61,894 nt of DNA from Devosia sp. GTDB taxonomy: Bacteria; Pseudomonadota; Alphaproteobacteria; Rhizobiales; Devosiaceae. Positions 6,867 through 13,397 of the stretch are shown one piece after another. The DNA is taken from contig NZ_JACZKG010000068.1 in the NCBI RefSeq assembly GCF_014860165.1, positions 1 to 61,894 of the forward strand, given 5' to 3'. A program made the translations under genes and the position numbers. Within the stretch, counting starts at the first letter, position 1; every line of letters begins with the position of its first letter. A model generated the notes under the pieces. The model ran no database searches. It was not told the DNA's origin and saw nothing but the letters and a program-made list of their open reading frames with translations.

Positions 6867-8141
6867 CTAAAGACCGCGTATCCGCGGCCGCATGTCGTTC
6901 AGCAGTTCCGTCACCGCCCAGACCAGCGCATCGACACGGTCTGGCGAGTGCCCGTCGCTCCTGCCGTCCACGCCGAACGCGCACATCTCGTCTTCCAGGG
7001 CCGTCAGCCCGTCGACATGGTGCACCAGCCCGCGCCCATAGAGCGCCGCGACCGGTTCGGCCCGCAGCCATTTGCCCCTGCTGGCCCGCACCTCGCGCAC
7101 CGGCACGTCAGTATCGATCTGCGCGATCACCGCTCGCACCAGGTCGCCCCCCTGGTTCACTTCCACCACGATGGCGTCGGCCCCATGCGCCTCATAGGCC
7201 GCCACCGCCCGCCGCGCCCAATCCAGCGGCCGGACCTGCCGGATGCTGCAATCCTCCAGCACCACCACGCCCTCGCCGACCCGTCCGGCCACGACAATGC
7301 CGCAGGCATCCGACCGAACCGTCCCTGTCACTGGCGGATCGACCGCCACGACAATCCGCCCGATCTCGCCGCCGTCAAAGCGCCGGAACATGCCGCGCTG
7401 CCACAGCGCGCCCGGATCGTCCTCGATCAACTCGCCATCGAGCTCCTGCCGCCCGAGCACGGACCCGCGATAGCGGCCTACGACATCGCTCAGAAAATCC
7501 GGCGCCAGGTGGGCATGGTTATCCTCGGTGCGCATCCGGCTGATTGCCGTGCGCGGATCGCCAATCAGCCGCTTGATCAACCGCGTCGGCCGCGGCGTGG
7601 TGGTGGCCAGCTGCCGCGGCTTGTCACCAAGCCGCAGGCCGAATTGCAGCATGTCCCAAGCCGCCTCCGCATTGGGCCACTTGGCCACCTCGTCGCACCA
7701 GGCGGCGGCAAATTGTGGCCCGCGAAACCGGTCCGGGTCGGAGGCCGACATCAACGTGGCTTCGACGCCGTTCGGCCAGGTCAGTTGATGCCCGCGTAGC
7801 GTTGGCCGTTCCTCATTCGGGCAGACGCGAAACAGGCCACTCTCGCCGCGGACCATGATCGCGAGAGCCTCGCTCATGGTCTCGCCCACCAGGGCGATTG
7901 GCGAAACGCCTTGCGCCGCGAGGTTGCGGACCCATTCGGCGCCGGTCCTGGTCTTGCCGCAGCCGCGGCCACCCATGAACAGCCATGTCGTCCAATCGCC
8001 TTCGGGTTCGCGCTGTTGTTCATAGGCCCACTTGGACCACTCGAAATACTGCGCCTCAGCTTCCTCATCCGTGAGACGCCCGACTTCGGTGGCGCCGTCG
8101 GCGTCTTCGGCAGCGCCGTCAGCGTCGCTTGTACTGGTCAA
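6867..8141 (-). CDS. Terminase large subunit, packaging ATPase/nuclease (GTA g2-like)
   Basis: A packaging motor protein of about 424 residues. Walker A is 'GGRGCGKTRTGAEW', the ATPase Walker B region is 'FAAAWCDEVAKW', and the nuclease domain shows 'VVAVDPPVTG' and 'VEVNQGGDLV' acidic residues plus the terminal 'HSPDRVDALVWA'. No clear ATG lies between the small terminase stop and the conserved region. I chose a TTG at 8141, giving a 23-nt overlap; the open frame runs back to 8216. 'LTDEEAEAQYFEWSKWAYEQQ' marks the start of the conserved domain. Start confidence is low, identity high. Confidence 0.92.
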   Translation of the reverse strand: MTSTSDADGAAEDADGATEVGRLTDEEAEAQYFEWSKWAYEQQREPEGDWTTWLFMGGRGCGKTRTGAEWVRNLAAQGVSPIALVGETMSEALAIMVRGESGLFRVCPNEERPTLRGHQLTWPNGVEATLMSASDPDRFRGPQFAAAWCDEVAKWPNAEAAWDMLQFGLRLGDKPRQLATTTPRPTRLIKRLIGDPRTAISRMRTEDNHAHLAPDFLSDVVGRYRGSVLGRQELDGELIEDDPGALWQRGMFRRFDGGEIGRIVVAVDPPVTGTVRSDACGIVVAGRVGEGVVVLEDCSIRQVRPLDWARRAVAAYEAHGADAIVVEVNQGGDLVRAVIAQIDTDVPVREVRASRGKWLRAEPVAALYGRGLVHHVDGLTALEDEMCAFGVDGRSDGHSPDRVDALVWAVTELLNDMRPRIRGL

Positions 8142-8541
8142 TGCGCTTGGCCAATTTGTCCCGGAGATCGCGCATATCCTTCTGCTGTGAAGGGCCGCCA
8201 TTCTCGGGTATGTCATCCTTGACGCTGCTGAGTTTGTCGAAATTCTTCACCAGTTCCGTCAACTGCTGAGCCTCCTTGTCGCCCAATGTCGCGCCGGTCT
8301 CGTTGGCCAGCTTGGCCACCTGCCGTTCCAGCACCGCAAACAGGCGATCGCGCGTCGAACGGTGCCGATCCGCGTTCGCCTCCTGCCGCGAGAGCCAGCA
8401 CTCCCTGCGCCAGCGATACTCAAAGCCGCCTTTCGACACGCCGAAGCGCGCGCAGATGCTCTTGATCGTTTCATCGGTCAGTTCATAGGCGCACCGCACC
8501 GCCGCCCAGTCGACCTGCGGCCGCTTTGCCTGTTCATCCAT
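8119..8541 (-). CDS. Small terminase-like DNA-binding protein (GTA g1-like)
   Basis: A 140-residue protein with an N-terminal helix-turn-helix ('ELTDETIKSICARFGVSKGGFEYRW', about residues 20-45), a long helical middle and a charged C-terminus. Position ahead of the large terminase and domain design match GTA g1, the small terminase. It presumably recognises or recruits DNA for packaging. It is the first gene of the leftward cluster, so the cluster promoter is expected in the 8542-8700 region. Confidence 0.8.
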   Translation of the reverse strand: MDEQAKRPQVDWAAVRCAYELTDETIKSICARFGVSKGGFEYRWRRECWLSRQEANADRHRSTRDRLFAVLERQVAKLANETGATLGDKEAQQLTELVKNFDKLSSVKDDIPENGGPSQQKDMRDLRDKLAKRIDQYKRR

Positions 8542-8885
8542 GCCAATGACTCTTCTGTGATCGCCTCGACGCGGGTCGCCGCCGGCAGTCCAGCCGGTCC
8601 GCTTGGTGACCCAATTTGGTGACCATGCCTGAACTATAGCCGATCACCGTGACGCGGGGATAAGTCGGGCGAACATTCTCTCAAACGGCCACAAACTGGC
8701 GCGTTCCCACCGGCCGTCACATCGGGGCTTGACCCGAGGGCGTTACACTTTCTGACCCTGGCAAGTGCAGAGCCCTCGGGTCGAGCCCGAGGGTGACGAA
8801 TCGAGTTTCCGGCCCCAGCTCAAACCACAAACAAAAGACCCGCCCCGCTTCCGCAGGACGGGCCGACACGCCGGGAGGCATGAAA
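8542..8885. repeat. Intergenic stretch with one palindromic repeat
   Basis: This 344-bp gap contains no gene that I can support. It holds an inverted repeat: GGGGCTTGACCCGAGGGC (8724-8741) and GCCCTCGGGTCGAGCCC (8772-8788), a dispersed-repeat type hairpin. It also separates the capsid cluster start from the convergent 3' end of the secreted DUF2147 gene's side. I see no clear -35/-10 pair for the capsid cluster. Confidence 0.5.
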
Positions 8886-9272
8886 TCACAGGCGGACGAA
8901 ATCGACCTTCTGGCAGGCGATCAGCTGGCAACCGCGCAGGCTCAGCTTGTTCTGGTTGACCAGCGTCACCGAACCCGAGACAGTCTGGCCGGCATATTTC
9001 ACCGTGCCGCGCCATTTGTTGGCGGCCGTCGCCCGGGCGCCCTGCACCACATGCTTGTTCAGCAGGGCCAGGTTCTCCGGGGTCTTGGCATCGCTGCGCA
9101 GCCAGATCAGCTTGGCGCACAGCTCGGTGCCGTCGCCACAATAGCTGACCGAATAGCGCGACTCTCCGGTCGTGGTCTGCCAGGTACCGACAGGGGTCAG
9201 GTCCTGGGCGAAGGCGGGGGCCGCGGCACAAAGGGCAAAAGCCGCGGCGGCGATGGTCTTGATCAAAGTCAT
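8886..9272 (-). CDS. Secreted DUF2147 family protein
   Basis: A 128-residue exported protein. The signal peptide 'MTLIKTIAAAAFALCAAAPAFAQ' ends in an AxA-type cleavage site near residue 22. The mature part has the DUF2147 pattern: 'PVGTWQTTTGESRYSVSYCGDGTELCAKLIWL' style opening and 'WRGTVKYAGQTVSGSVTLVNQNKLSLRGC'. Four cysteines probably form disulphides in the periplasm. The second ATG of an ATGACCATG pair is used because GAGGAG is spaced 6 nt from it. Function of the family is unknown. Confidence 0.85.
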   Translation of the reverse strand: MTLIKTIAAAAFALCAAAPAFAQDLTPVGTWQTTTGESRYSVSYCGDGTELCAKLIWLRSDAKTPENLALLNKHVVQGARATAANKWRGTVKYAGQTVSGSVTLVNQNKLSLRGCQLIACQKVDFVRL

Positions 9273-9397
9273 GGTCATCTCCTCGACGGCGCCGCGGGCC
9301 GCGCCCGACATGGCGTGAATGATTGGCTGACCGAGCAAATGCCACCGCCCGACTGAACCGATCGAGAATTTGCCGTTCAGATTGGGTTCATGTTTCT

Positions 9398-9530
9398 CTT
9401 CACCTCTCCCTTTGGGGGAGAGGTCGGCGCACAGCGCCGGGTGAGGGGCATATTTTTGGCTCGGTGCGCGGGGAAGGCCCCCTCACCCGACCCAAGAGGG
9501 TCGACCTCTCCCCCAAAGGGAGAGGTGAAG
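9398..9530. repeat. Long palindromic intergenic repeat with 29-bp inverted ends
   Basis: Positions 9398-9426 and 9502-9530 are perfect 29-bp inverted repeats containing CCCTTTGGGGGAGAGG. An inner inverted pair (GGTGAGGGGC / GCCCCCTCACC type) makes a nested cruciform. The element ends 4 bp from the Hsp70-like gene stop. A second copy fills 42744-42883. Confidence 0.85.
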
Positions 9531-9534
9531 AATC

Positions 9535-10809
9535 TCACCCGAACTTCCGTGCCGCGTCCATCGCCAGGCCCAGTCCGACACTGCCCAGAACGTCCGTGCG
9601 CACCAGTTCCGATTCGGGGAACAGCGCCCGCAGCCGGTTGGCGATGACAGGCACCTGCGTCGAACCGCCCGTCAGGATCAGGCTGTCGATCGCCCTGCCC
9701 ACCACCCCTGCCCGTCGAAGCGTTTCGGCAATGGTATTCTCGATGCGCTCGACCGAATGGTGCAGCGCCTTGGTTAGGTCGGCCTTGGTCATTTCCGTCT
9801 CGATCCGGCGGTCGCGCACCGGAAAGGCGAAGTCGGTGGCCTCGGCATCCGACAGGGCGATCTTGGCCGCCTCGACGGCACCCACCAGCCGGTGCCCAAG
9901 CCGGTCCTCGATCAGCTCAATCATCATCCCCACGCGCTCGGGCGCCTGCGCCTCGCGCTGGGTGCCGCGCAGGTCGCGCAGCGTCTGCGCGTTGTAGAGC
10001 CGGTTGATGCGGTGCCAGGTGGAGAGATCATAATAGGGCGCCACCGGCAGGTGCCGCTTGCCATCTGTTGTCATGGTGCCCAGGCCCAGCTCGGGCATCA
10101 CCCTGCCCATCGACAGCAGCCGGTCGAAATCGGTGCCGCCGACATGCACGCCCGCCGTCGACAGGATATCCTGGCTGCGGTCCACCGCCTTTGCCCGCTC
10201 CGGCGAGACGCGGATCACCGTGAAGTCCGAGGTGCCGCCGCCCAGGTCGACGATCAGCGCCAGCTTTTCGGACCGCACCTGCCGCTCATAGTCCAGTGCC
10301 GCCGCGATCGGCTCGAACTGGAAGTCGACATGGCGGAAGCCCTGCGCCCGCACCGCGCCTTCCAGCTGGCTCTGGGCCGCCGCGTCGGCCACCGGATCTT
10401 CGTCGACGAAATGCACCGGCCGGCCGCAGACCACGGTATCGACCGCGCCGCCCAGTTCGGCCTCGGCCCGCCGCTTCAGCTCGGCAATGAAGATGCCCAA
10501 TATATCGATGAAGCCATAGCTGCGCGCCTTGACGCGCGTGGTGTCGCCGATCAGCGAGGTGCCCAGCACGCTCTTGAGCGAGCGCATCAGCCGCCCTTCG
10601 GCGCCGGTGACATATTCGGCCACCGCCTGCCGGCCGAAATGGATGCTGTCATCCTCGAAGCCGAAGAAGATCACGCTGGGAATGGTCTCGCGCCCATCTT
10701 CGAGCTTGAGCAATTGCGGCACGCCGCCGGAATCGCGGCGGGCAATGGTGGAATTGGACGTGCCGAAGTCGAGGCCGCAAACCAGGGTCATGACATTGCC
10801 GTCCATCAT
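9535..10809 (-). CDS. Hsp70/actin-fold ATPase, YegD-like
   Basis: A 424-residue member of the Hsp70 superfamily containing mainly the nucleotide-binding domain; the usual substrate-binding domain of DnaK is absent. Motifs: phosphate 1 'GLDFGTSNSTIA' (about 12-23), 'VCGRPVHF', phosphate 2 'LIVDLGGGTSDFTVI' (about 188-202), and the adenosine site 'LILTGGSTQVPVIANRL'. This matches YegD-type proteins of uncertain role. The longest ATG frame is given; an ATG six codons in is an equally good start, as neither has a strong ribosome-binding site. Confidence 0.88.
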   Translation of the reverse strand: MMDGNVMTLVCGLDFGTSNSTIARRDSGGVPQLLKLEDGRETIPSVIFFGFEDDSIHFGRQAVAEYVTGAEGRLMRSLKSVLGTSLIGDTTRVKARSYGFIDILGIFIAELKRRAEAELGGAVDTVVCGRPVHFVDEDPVADAAAQSQLEGAVRAQGFRHVDFQFEPIAAALDYERQVRSEKLALIVDLGGGTSDFTVIRVSPERAKAVDRSQDILSTAGVHVGGTDFDRLLSMGRVMPELGLGTMTTDGKRHLPVAPYYDLSTWHRINRLYNAQTLRDLRGTQREAQAPERVGMMIELIEDRLGHRLVGAVEAAKIALSDAEATDFAFPVRDRRIETEMTKADLTKALHHSVERIENTIAETLRRAGVVGRAIDSLILTGGSTQVPVIANRLRALFPESELVRTDVLGSVGLGLAMDAARKFG

Positions 10810-10870
10810 GGGAATGCGCCGGTGGCGCGAGGGACGGGCTTCTTAGAGACTCAGTGCTGCGAAGGCAACC

Positions 10871-11533
10871 TCAAGCCGCGCGCGCCGGCTTCTTCTTGCG
10901 CTCGAGGGCGGGCCGGAGGTCGACGCCCTCGATGCGGCCCATGCCGCGGCGCCGGGCCTTTTTCAGCGCTTCGGCCGCCGCTTCGAAGAATTTCCGGTCA
11001 TAGCCGCCATGCGGATTGGTCACCGCCAGGCCCATGCTCAGGGTGACGATACCGGCATGGCTTTCCTTGTGCGGCATGGCCAGGTCACGAATGGCCTCGG
11101 CGATCTTGGCCGCGATGGCGCGTGCCATCAGGGCCGGCAGGTCGGGCAGCACGACGACAAAGCCGGCGGCCCCCAGCCGCAGGCAGCTGTCACTCGGCCG
11201 CGGCAGGTTCTCGGTTATCGCCTGCATCACGGCCAGCAGGCACTCGTCGGCCACGTCCCGGCCATAGGCGGTGAAATAGTCGGCGAAGCGATCGATCTCG
11301 ATCACGACAAGGCTGATCGATACGCGTCGCGCCGCGGACTGGCTCCAGCCGTGGCTCAGCTCTTCCTCGATCCGCGCGCCCAGCCTGGGCTTCATGCCCA
11401 TCGACCGCGCAATCGCTGCCTTCCCATAGGCCGGCGCCCGCTCCTGCCGCACCGGCCGCAGGGCGCCCAGCGCCGCGCGCACACGCGTCCAGAATGGTTC
11501 AGCCTGATCTTTGGTAATCGCGGTATCAGTCAT
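10871..11533 (-). CDS. Degenerate GGDEF-fold protein
   Basis: A 220-residue cytoplasmic protein with a GGDEF-type fold from about residue 70: 'ISLVVIEIDRFADYFTAYGRDVADECLLAVMQAI' is the typical N-half with the metal-binding Asp. The signature position reads RLGAAGFVVVLP where an active diguanylate cyclase has RxGGDEFxxLLP, so both the GG and the acidic pair are lost. 'VTLSMGLAV' is the usual C-half strand. It is most likely enzymatically inactive and could bind a nucleotide or protein partner. Confidence 0.75.
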   Translation of the reverse strand: MTDTAITKDQAEPFWTRVRAALGALRPVRQERAPAYGKAAIARSMGMKPRLGARIEEELSHGWSQSAARRVSISLVVIEIDRFADYFTAYGRDVADECLLAVMQAITENLPRPSDSCLRLGAAGFVVVLPDLPALMARAIAAKIAEAIRDLAMPHKESHAGIVTLSMGLAVTNPHGGYDRKFFEAAAEALKKARRRGMGRIEGVDLRPALERKKKPARAA

Positions 11534-11646
11534 GGTTGCCGCCGGTCCTGGGCTCGCGCACGGCAGGATCAGGCCACAACATGGTTAACGGTGTGTGAAT
11601 TTTGGCGTCGTTTGTCCTGTACCAATTGACAGCTGGGCAGATTTGG

Positions 11647-11761
11647 CCAGTTCAAAACTTGGTTTGTTTCTCATCTTTACCAGGCTATAACCTGGTACTG
11701 ATTTGCTTTGTGCCAGGCTATAACCTGGTAATTGACCAGAGAAGACCAGGCCATGGCCTGG
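11647..11761 (+). promoter_or_regulatory. Four-site operator array with overlapping promoter for the mobile mystery pair
   Basis: Three near-identical palindromes, CCAGGCTATAACCTGG at 11680-11695 and at 11713-11728 and CCAGGCCATGGCCTGG at 11746-11761, have centres exactly 33 bp apart. A degenerate fourth, CCAGTTCAAAACTTGG, lies at 11647-11662, again 33 bp upstream. TATAAC inside the second and third sites can serve as a -10 box, with TTGTTT (11664-11669) as a possible -35 for the first of these. Site occupancy by the adjacent HTH protein would block the promoter, suggesting autoregulation by a cooperative array. Confidence 0.8.
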
Positions 11762-11774
11762 TGGAGATATCGAA

Positions 11775-12236
11775 ATGACCTGGAATCGCAACCTGCAGCG
11801 AGCGAGACGCAGTTTGGATAAAAAGCTCGGGGTATTTCAGCCGGCAACGCAGCATCAACCGCCAGCCAAGGGATGGATACGCGCGCTCAGGGACTCGGTA
11901 GGCCTATCCTCGGCCCAGCTTGGCAATGCCCTCGGCGTTCGATCGCAGTCTGTGGATGACATGGAAAAGGCCGAGGCGAGCGGCAGGATCAGTCTGGATA
12001 CTCTGCGGCGCGTGGGCAGGGCCATGGACTGCACGCTGGTCTACGCCCTTGTCCCCAACACCTCGTTGGAAGCCATGGTGGCAAGGCGTGCCGAGGCGTT
12101 GGCAAGAGCCGCCATTACAGGTGTCTCACACACTATGGCGCTGGAGGATCAGCAGGTTGAAGGCGAGTTGCAGCAGCAGATTGCCGACTACATCGAAGAC
12201 CATATCTCTGAACGAGACCTGTGGCCTCGAAAATGA
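11775..12236 (+). CDS. Mobile mystery protein A, HTH regulator/antitoxin candidate
   Basis: A 153-residue protein of the 'mobile mystery protein A' family, which always accompanies a Fic-domain protein B on mobile or accessory loci. A Xre-type helix-turn-helix spans about residues 38-75 ('LRDSVGLSSAQLGNALGVRSQSVDDME'), with the family's 'DTLRRVGRAMDCTLVYALVP' next. GGAG upstream of the ATG serves as ribosome-binding site. Its last codons overlap the B gene start (ATGA). It is the natural ligand of the four-site operator array just upstream. An antitoxin role against the Fic protein is inferred from context. Confidence 0.9.
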   Translation: MTWNRNLQRARRSLDKKLGVFQPATQHQPPAKGWIRALRDSVGLSSAQLGNALGVRSQSVDDMEKAEASGRISLDTLRRVGRAMDCTLVYALVPNTSLEAMVARRAEALARAAITGVSHTMALEDQQVEGELQQQIADYIEDHISERDLWPRK

Positions 12237-12817
12237 CGGACATTTTTGCGGGACCGGCGGGTTCAACCCCACTGCCACCTGAGGACCAGCGCGGCCTGCG
12301 ACTGTCCTGGATCACCACGCGGCAGGAGCTTAACGAGGCCGAACAGGTCAATATTCTGGCGGGACGCGCCTGGGCCATGCGCAGCCGCGTGGACCTGACC
12401 GCGGAAGCCTATCTGATGCGGCTGCATCAGCGCATGTTCGGCGACGTCTGGTCTTGGGCAGGCAAATATCGGGTACGCGAAACCAACATCGGCGTCCTGC
12501 CTTACGAAATCCCCACCAGGCTAAGAGAATTCCTCGGCGACATTACCTACTGGCTGGCTCACGAAACCTACCCGCCCGACGAACTCGCCGCTCGCTTTCA
12601 CCACGGCTTGGTTCTGATCCACCCATTCCCCAACGGCAACGGCCGCCACACCCGCCTCGCCGCCGACCTGATGTGCCGGCAACTCGGGCAGACCCCCTTC
12701 ACCTGGGGACGGAACAGCCTCGATACGGCCGGTGAGACTCGCCAGAACTATCTCGCCGCGCTCCGGTCGGCCGACCAGCACGACCTGGCGCCGCTGCTTG
12801 CCTTCGTCCGCAGCTAG
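12233..12817 (+). CDS. Mobile mystery protein B, Fic-domain protein
   Basis: A 194-residue Fic-domain protein. The active-site loop is 'HPFPNGNGRHTR' (about residues 132-143). The catalytic His, GNGR anion hole and terminal Arg are all present, but the metal-binding acidic residue of the usual HxFx(D/E)GNGRxxR motif is Asn. Fic proteins transfer AMP or other phosphoryl groups to target proteins. 'MHQRMFGDVWSWAGKYR'-type text near residues 65-85 is the usual N-lobe. Translation is coupled to A by ATGA. The gene converges on the YcgN-type gene with overlapping stop codons. Toxic activity is plausible but unproven. Confidence 0.9.
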   Translation: MTDIFAGPAGSTPLPPEDQRGLRLSWITTRQELNEAEQVNILAGRAWAMRSRVDLTAEAYLMRLHQRMFGDVWSWAGKYRVRETNIGVLPYEIPTRLREFLGDITYWLAHETYPPDELAARFHHGLVLIHPFPNGNGRHTRLAADLMCRQLGQTPFTWGRNSLDTAGETRQNYLAALRSADQHDLAPLLAFVRS

Positions 12818-13269
12818 AGCTGCTCGGGCGGTTCCCATTCGGGCCAGTCGACTGCATGGTCTTCCCATTCGCCCGGTGCGATGTCCTGCTCGGCGAAAGT
12901 CCGCCCGCGCGCCGAGACGCCGACATCCACCACCGTCTGCGGATCGCCCGAGACCAGCGGGTGCCACCAGGCCAGCCCCTTGCCCTCCGCAATGCGCCGG
13001 TAAGCGCAGGTGGTGGGGATCCACTTGATCTCGGTGACATTCTGCGGCGTCAGCTTGATGCAATCGGGCACCTTGGCCTGCCGTCCGGGATAGTCGGTGC
13101 AGGTGCAGTTGTCGCCATCGAGCAGCTGGCAGCGGACATCGGAGGTGATGAGCACCCCGGTATCCTCATCCTCGAGCTTGATCAGGCAGCAGCGGCCGCA
13201 GCCGTCGCAGAGCGCTTCCCACTCCGCCTCAGTCATCTCGTCGAGGGTCTTGTCTTCCCAGAAGGCCAT
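12814..13269 (-). CDS. YcgN/YkgJ family cysteine-cluster protein (UPF0260)
   Basis: A 151-residue protein of the UPF0260 family. The metal-binding cysteines are visible as 'LCDGCGRCCLIKLED' (about 20-34), then 'VRCQLLD..NCTCTDYPGRQAKVPDC' (about 45-70) and 'TTCAYR'. A metal-binding role is expected; biochemical function is unknown. The C-terminal 'GLAWWHPLVSGD' is a family hallmark. The gene's stop overlaps that of the convergent Fic gene by 4 bp. Confidence 0.9.
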   Translation of the reverse strand: MAFWEDKTLDEMTEAEWEALCDGCGRCCLIKLEDEDTGVLITSDVRCQLLDGDNCTCTDYPGRQAKVPDCIKLTPQNVTEIKWIPTTCAYRRIAEGKGLAWWHPLVSGDPQTVVDVGVSARGRTFAEQDIAPGEWEDHAVDWPEWEPPEQL

Positions 13270-13397
13270 CTTAATCCGTTGCTGCTAAGGCTGTTGCCGG
13301 TTTGCCCTTGTCGGCGGACAAGCGCAATCATATTCCAGCGATTGTGTTGCGTTGATCGCCACATGCGGACAAGAGTCCGTGAATCCGAGGACGTTTG

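Noticed and set aside
153..8541. Calling the capsid cluster a complete active prophage
   Set aside because: No integrase, repressor, replication or lysis gene and no attachment-site repeats are visible; a GTA-type cluster fits better, though the left part is missing.
11585..11791. A 68-codon minus-strand frame with repeated PGYSLAQSK/PGYSLVK-like text
   Set aside because: The repeats in the peptide are simply the operator palindromes read as codons; no start signal supports it.
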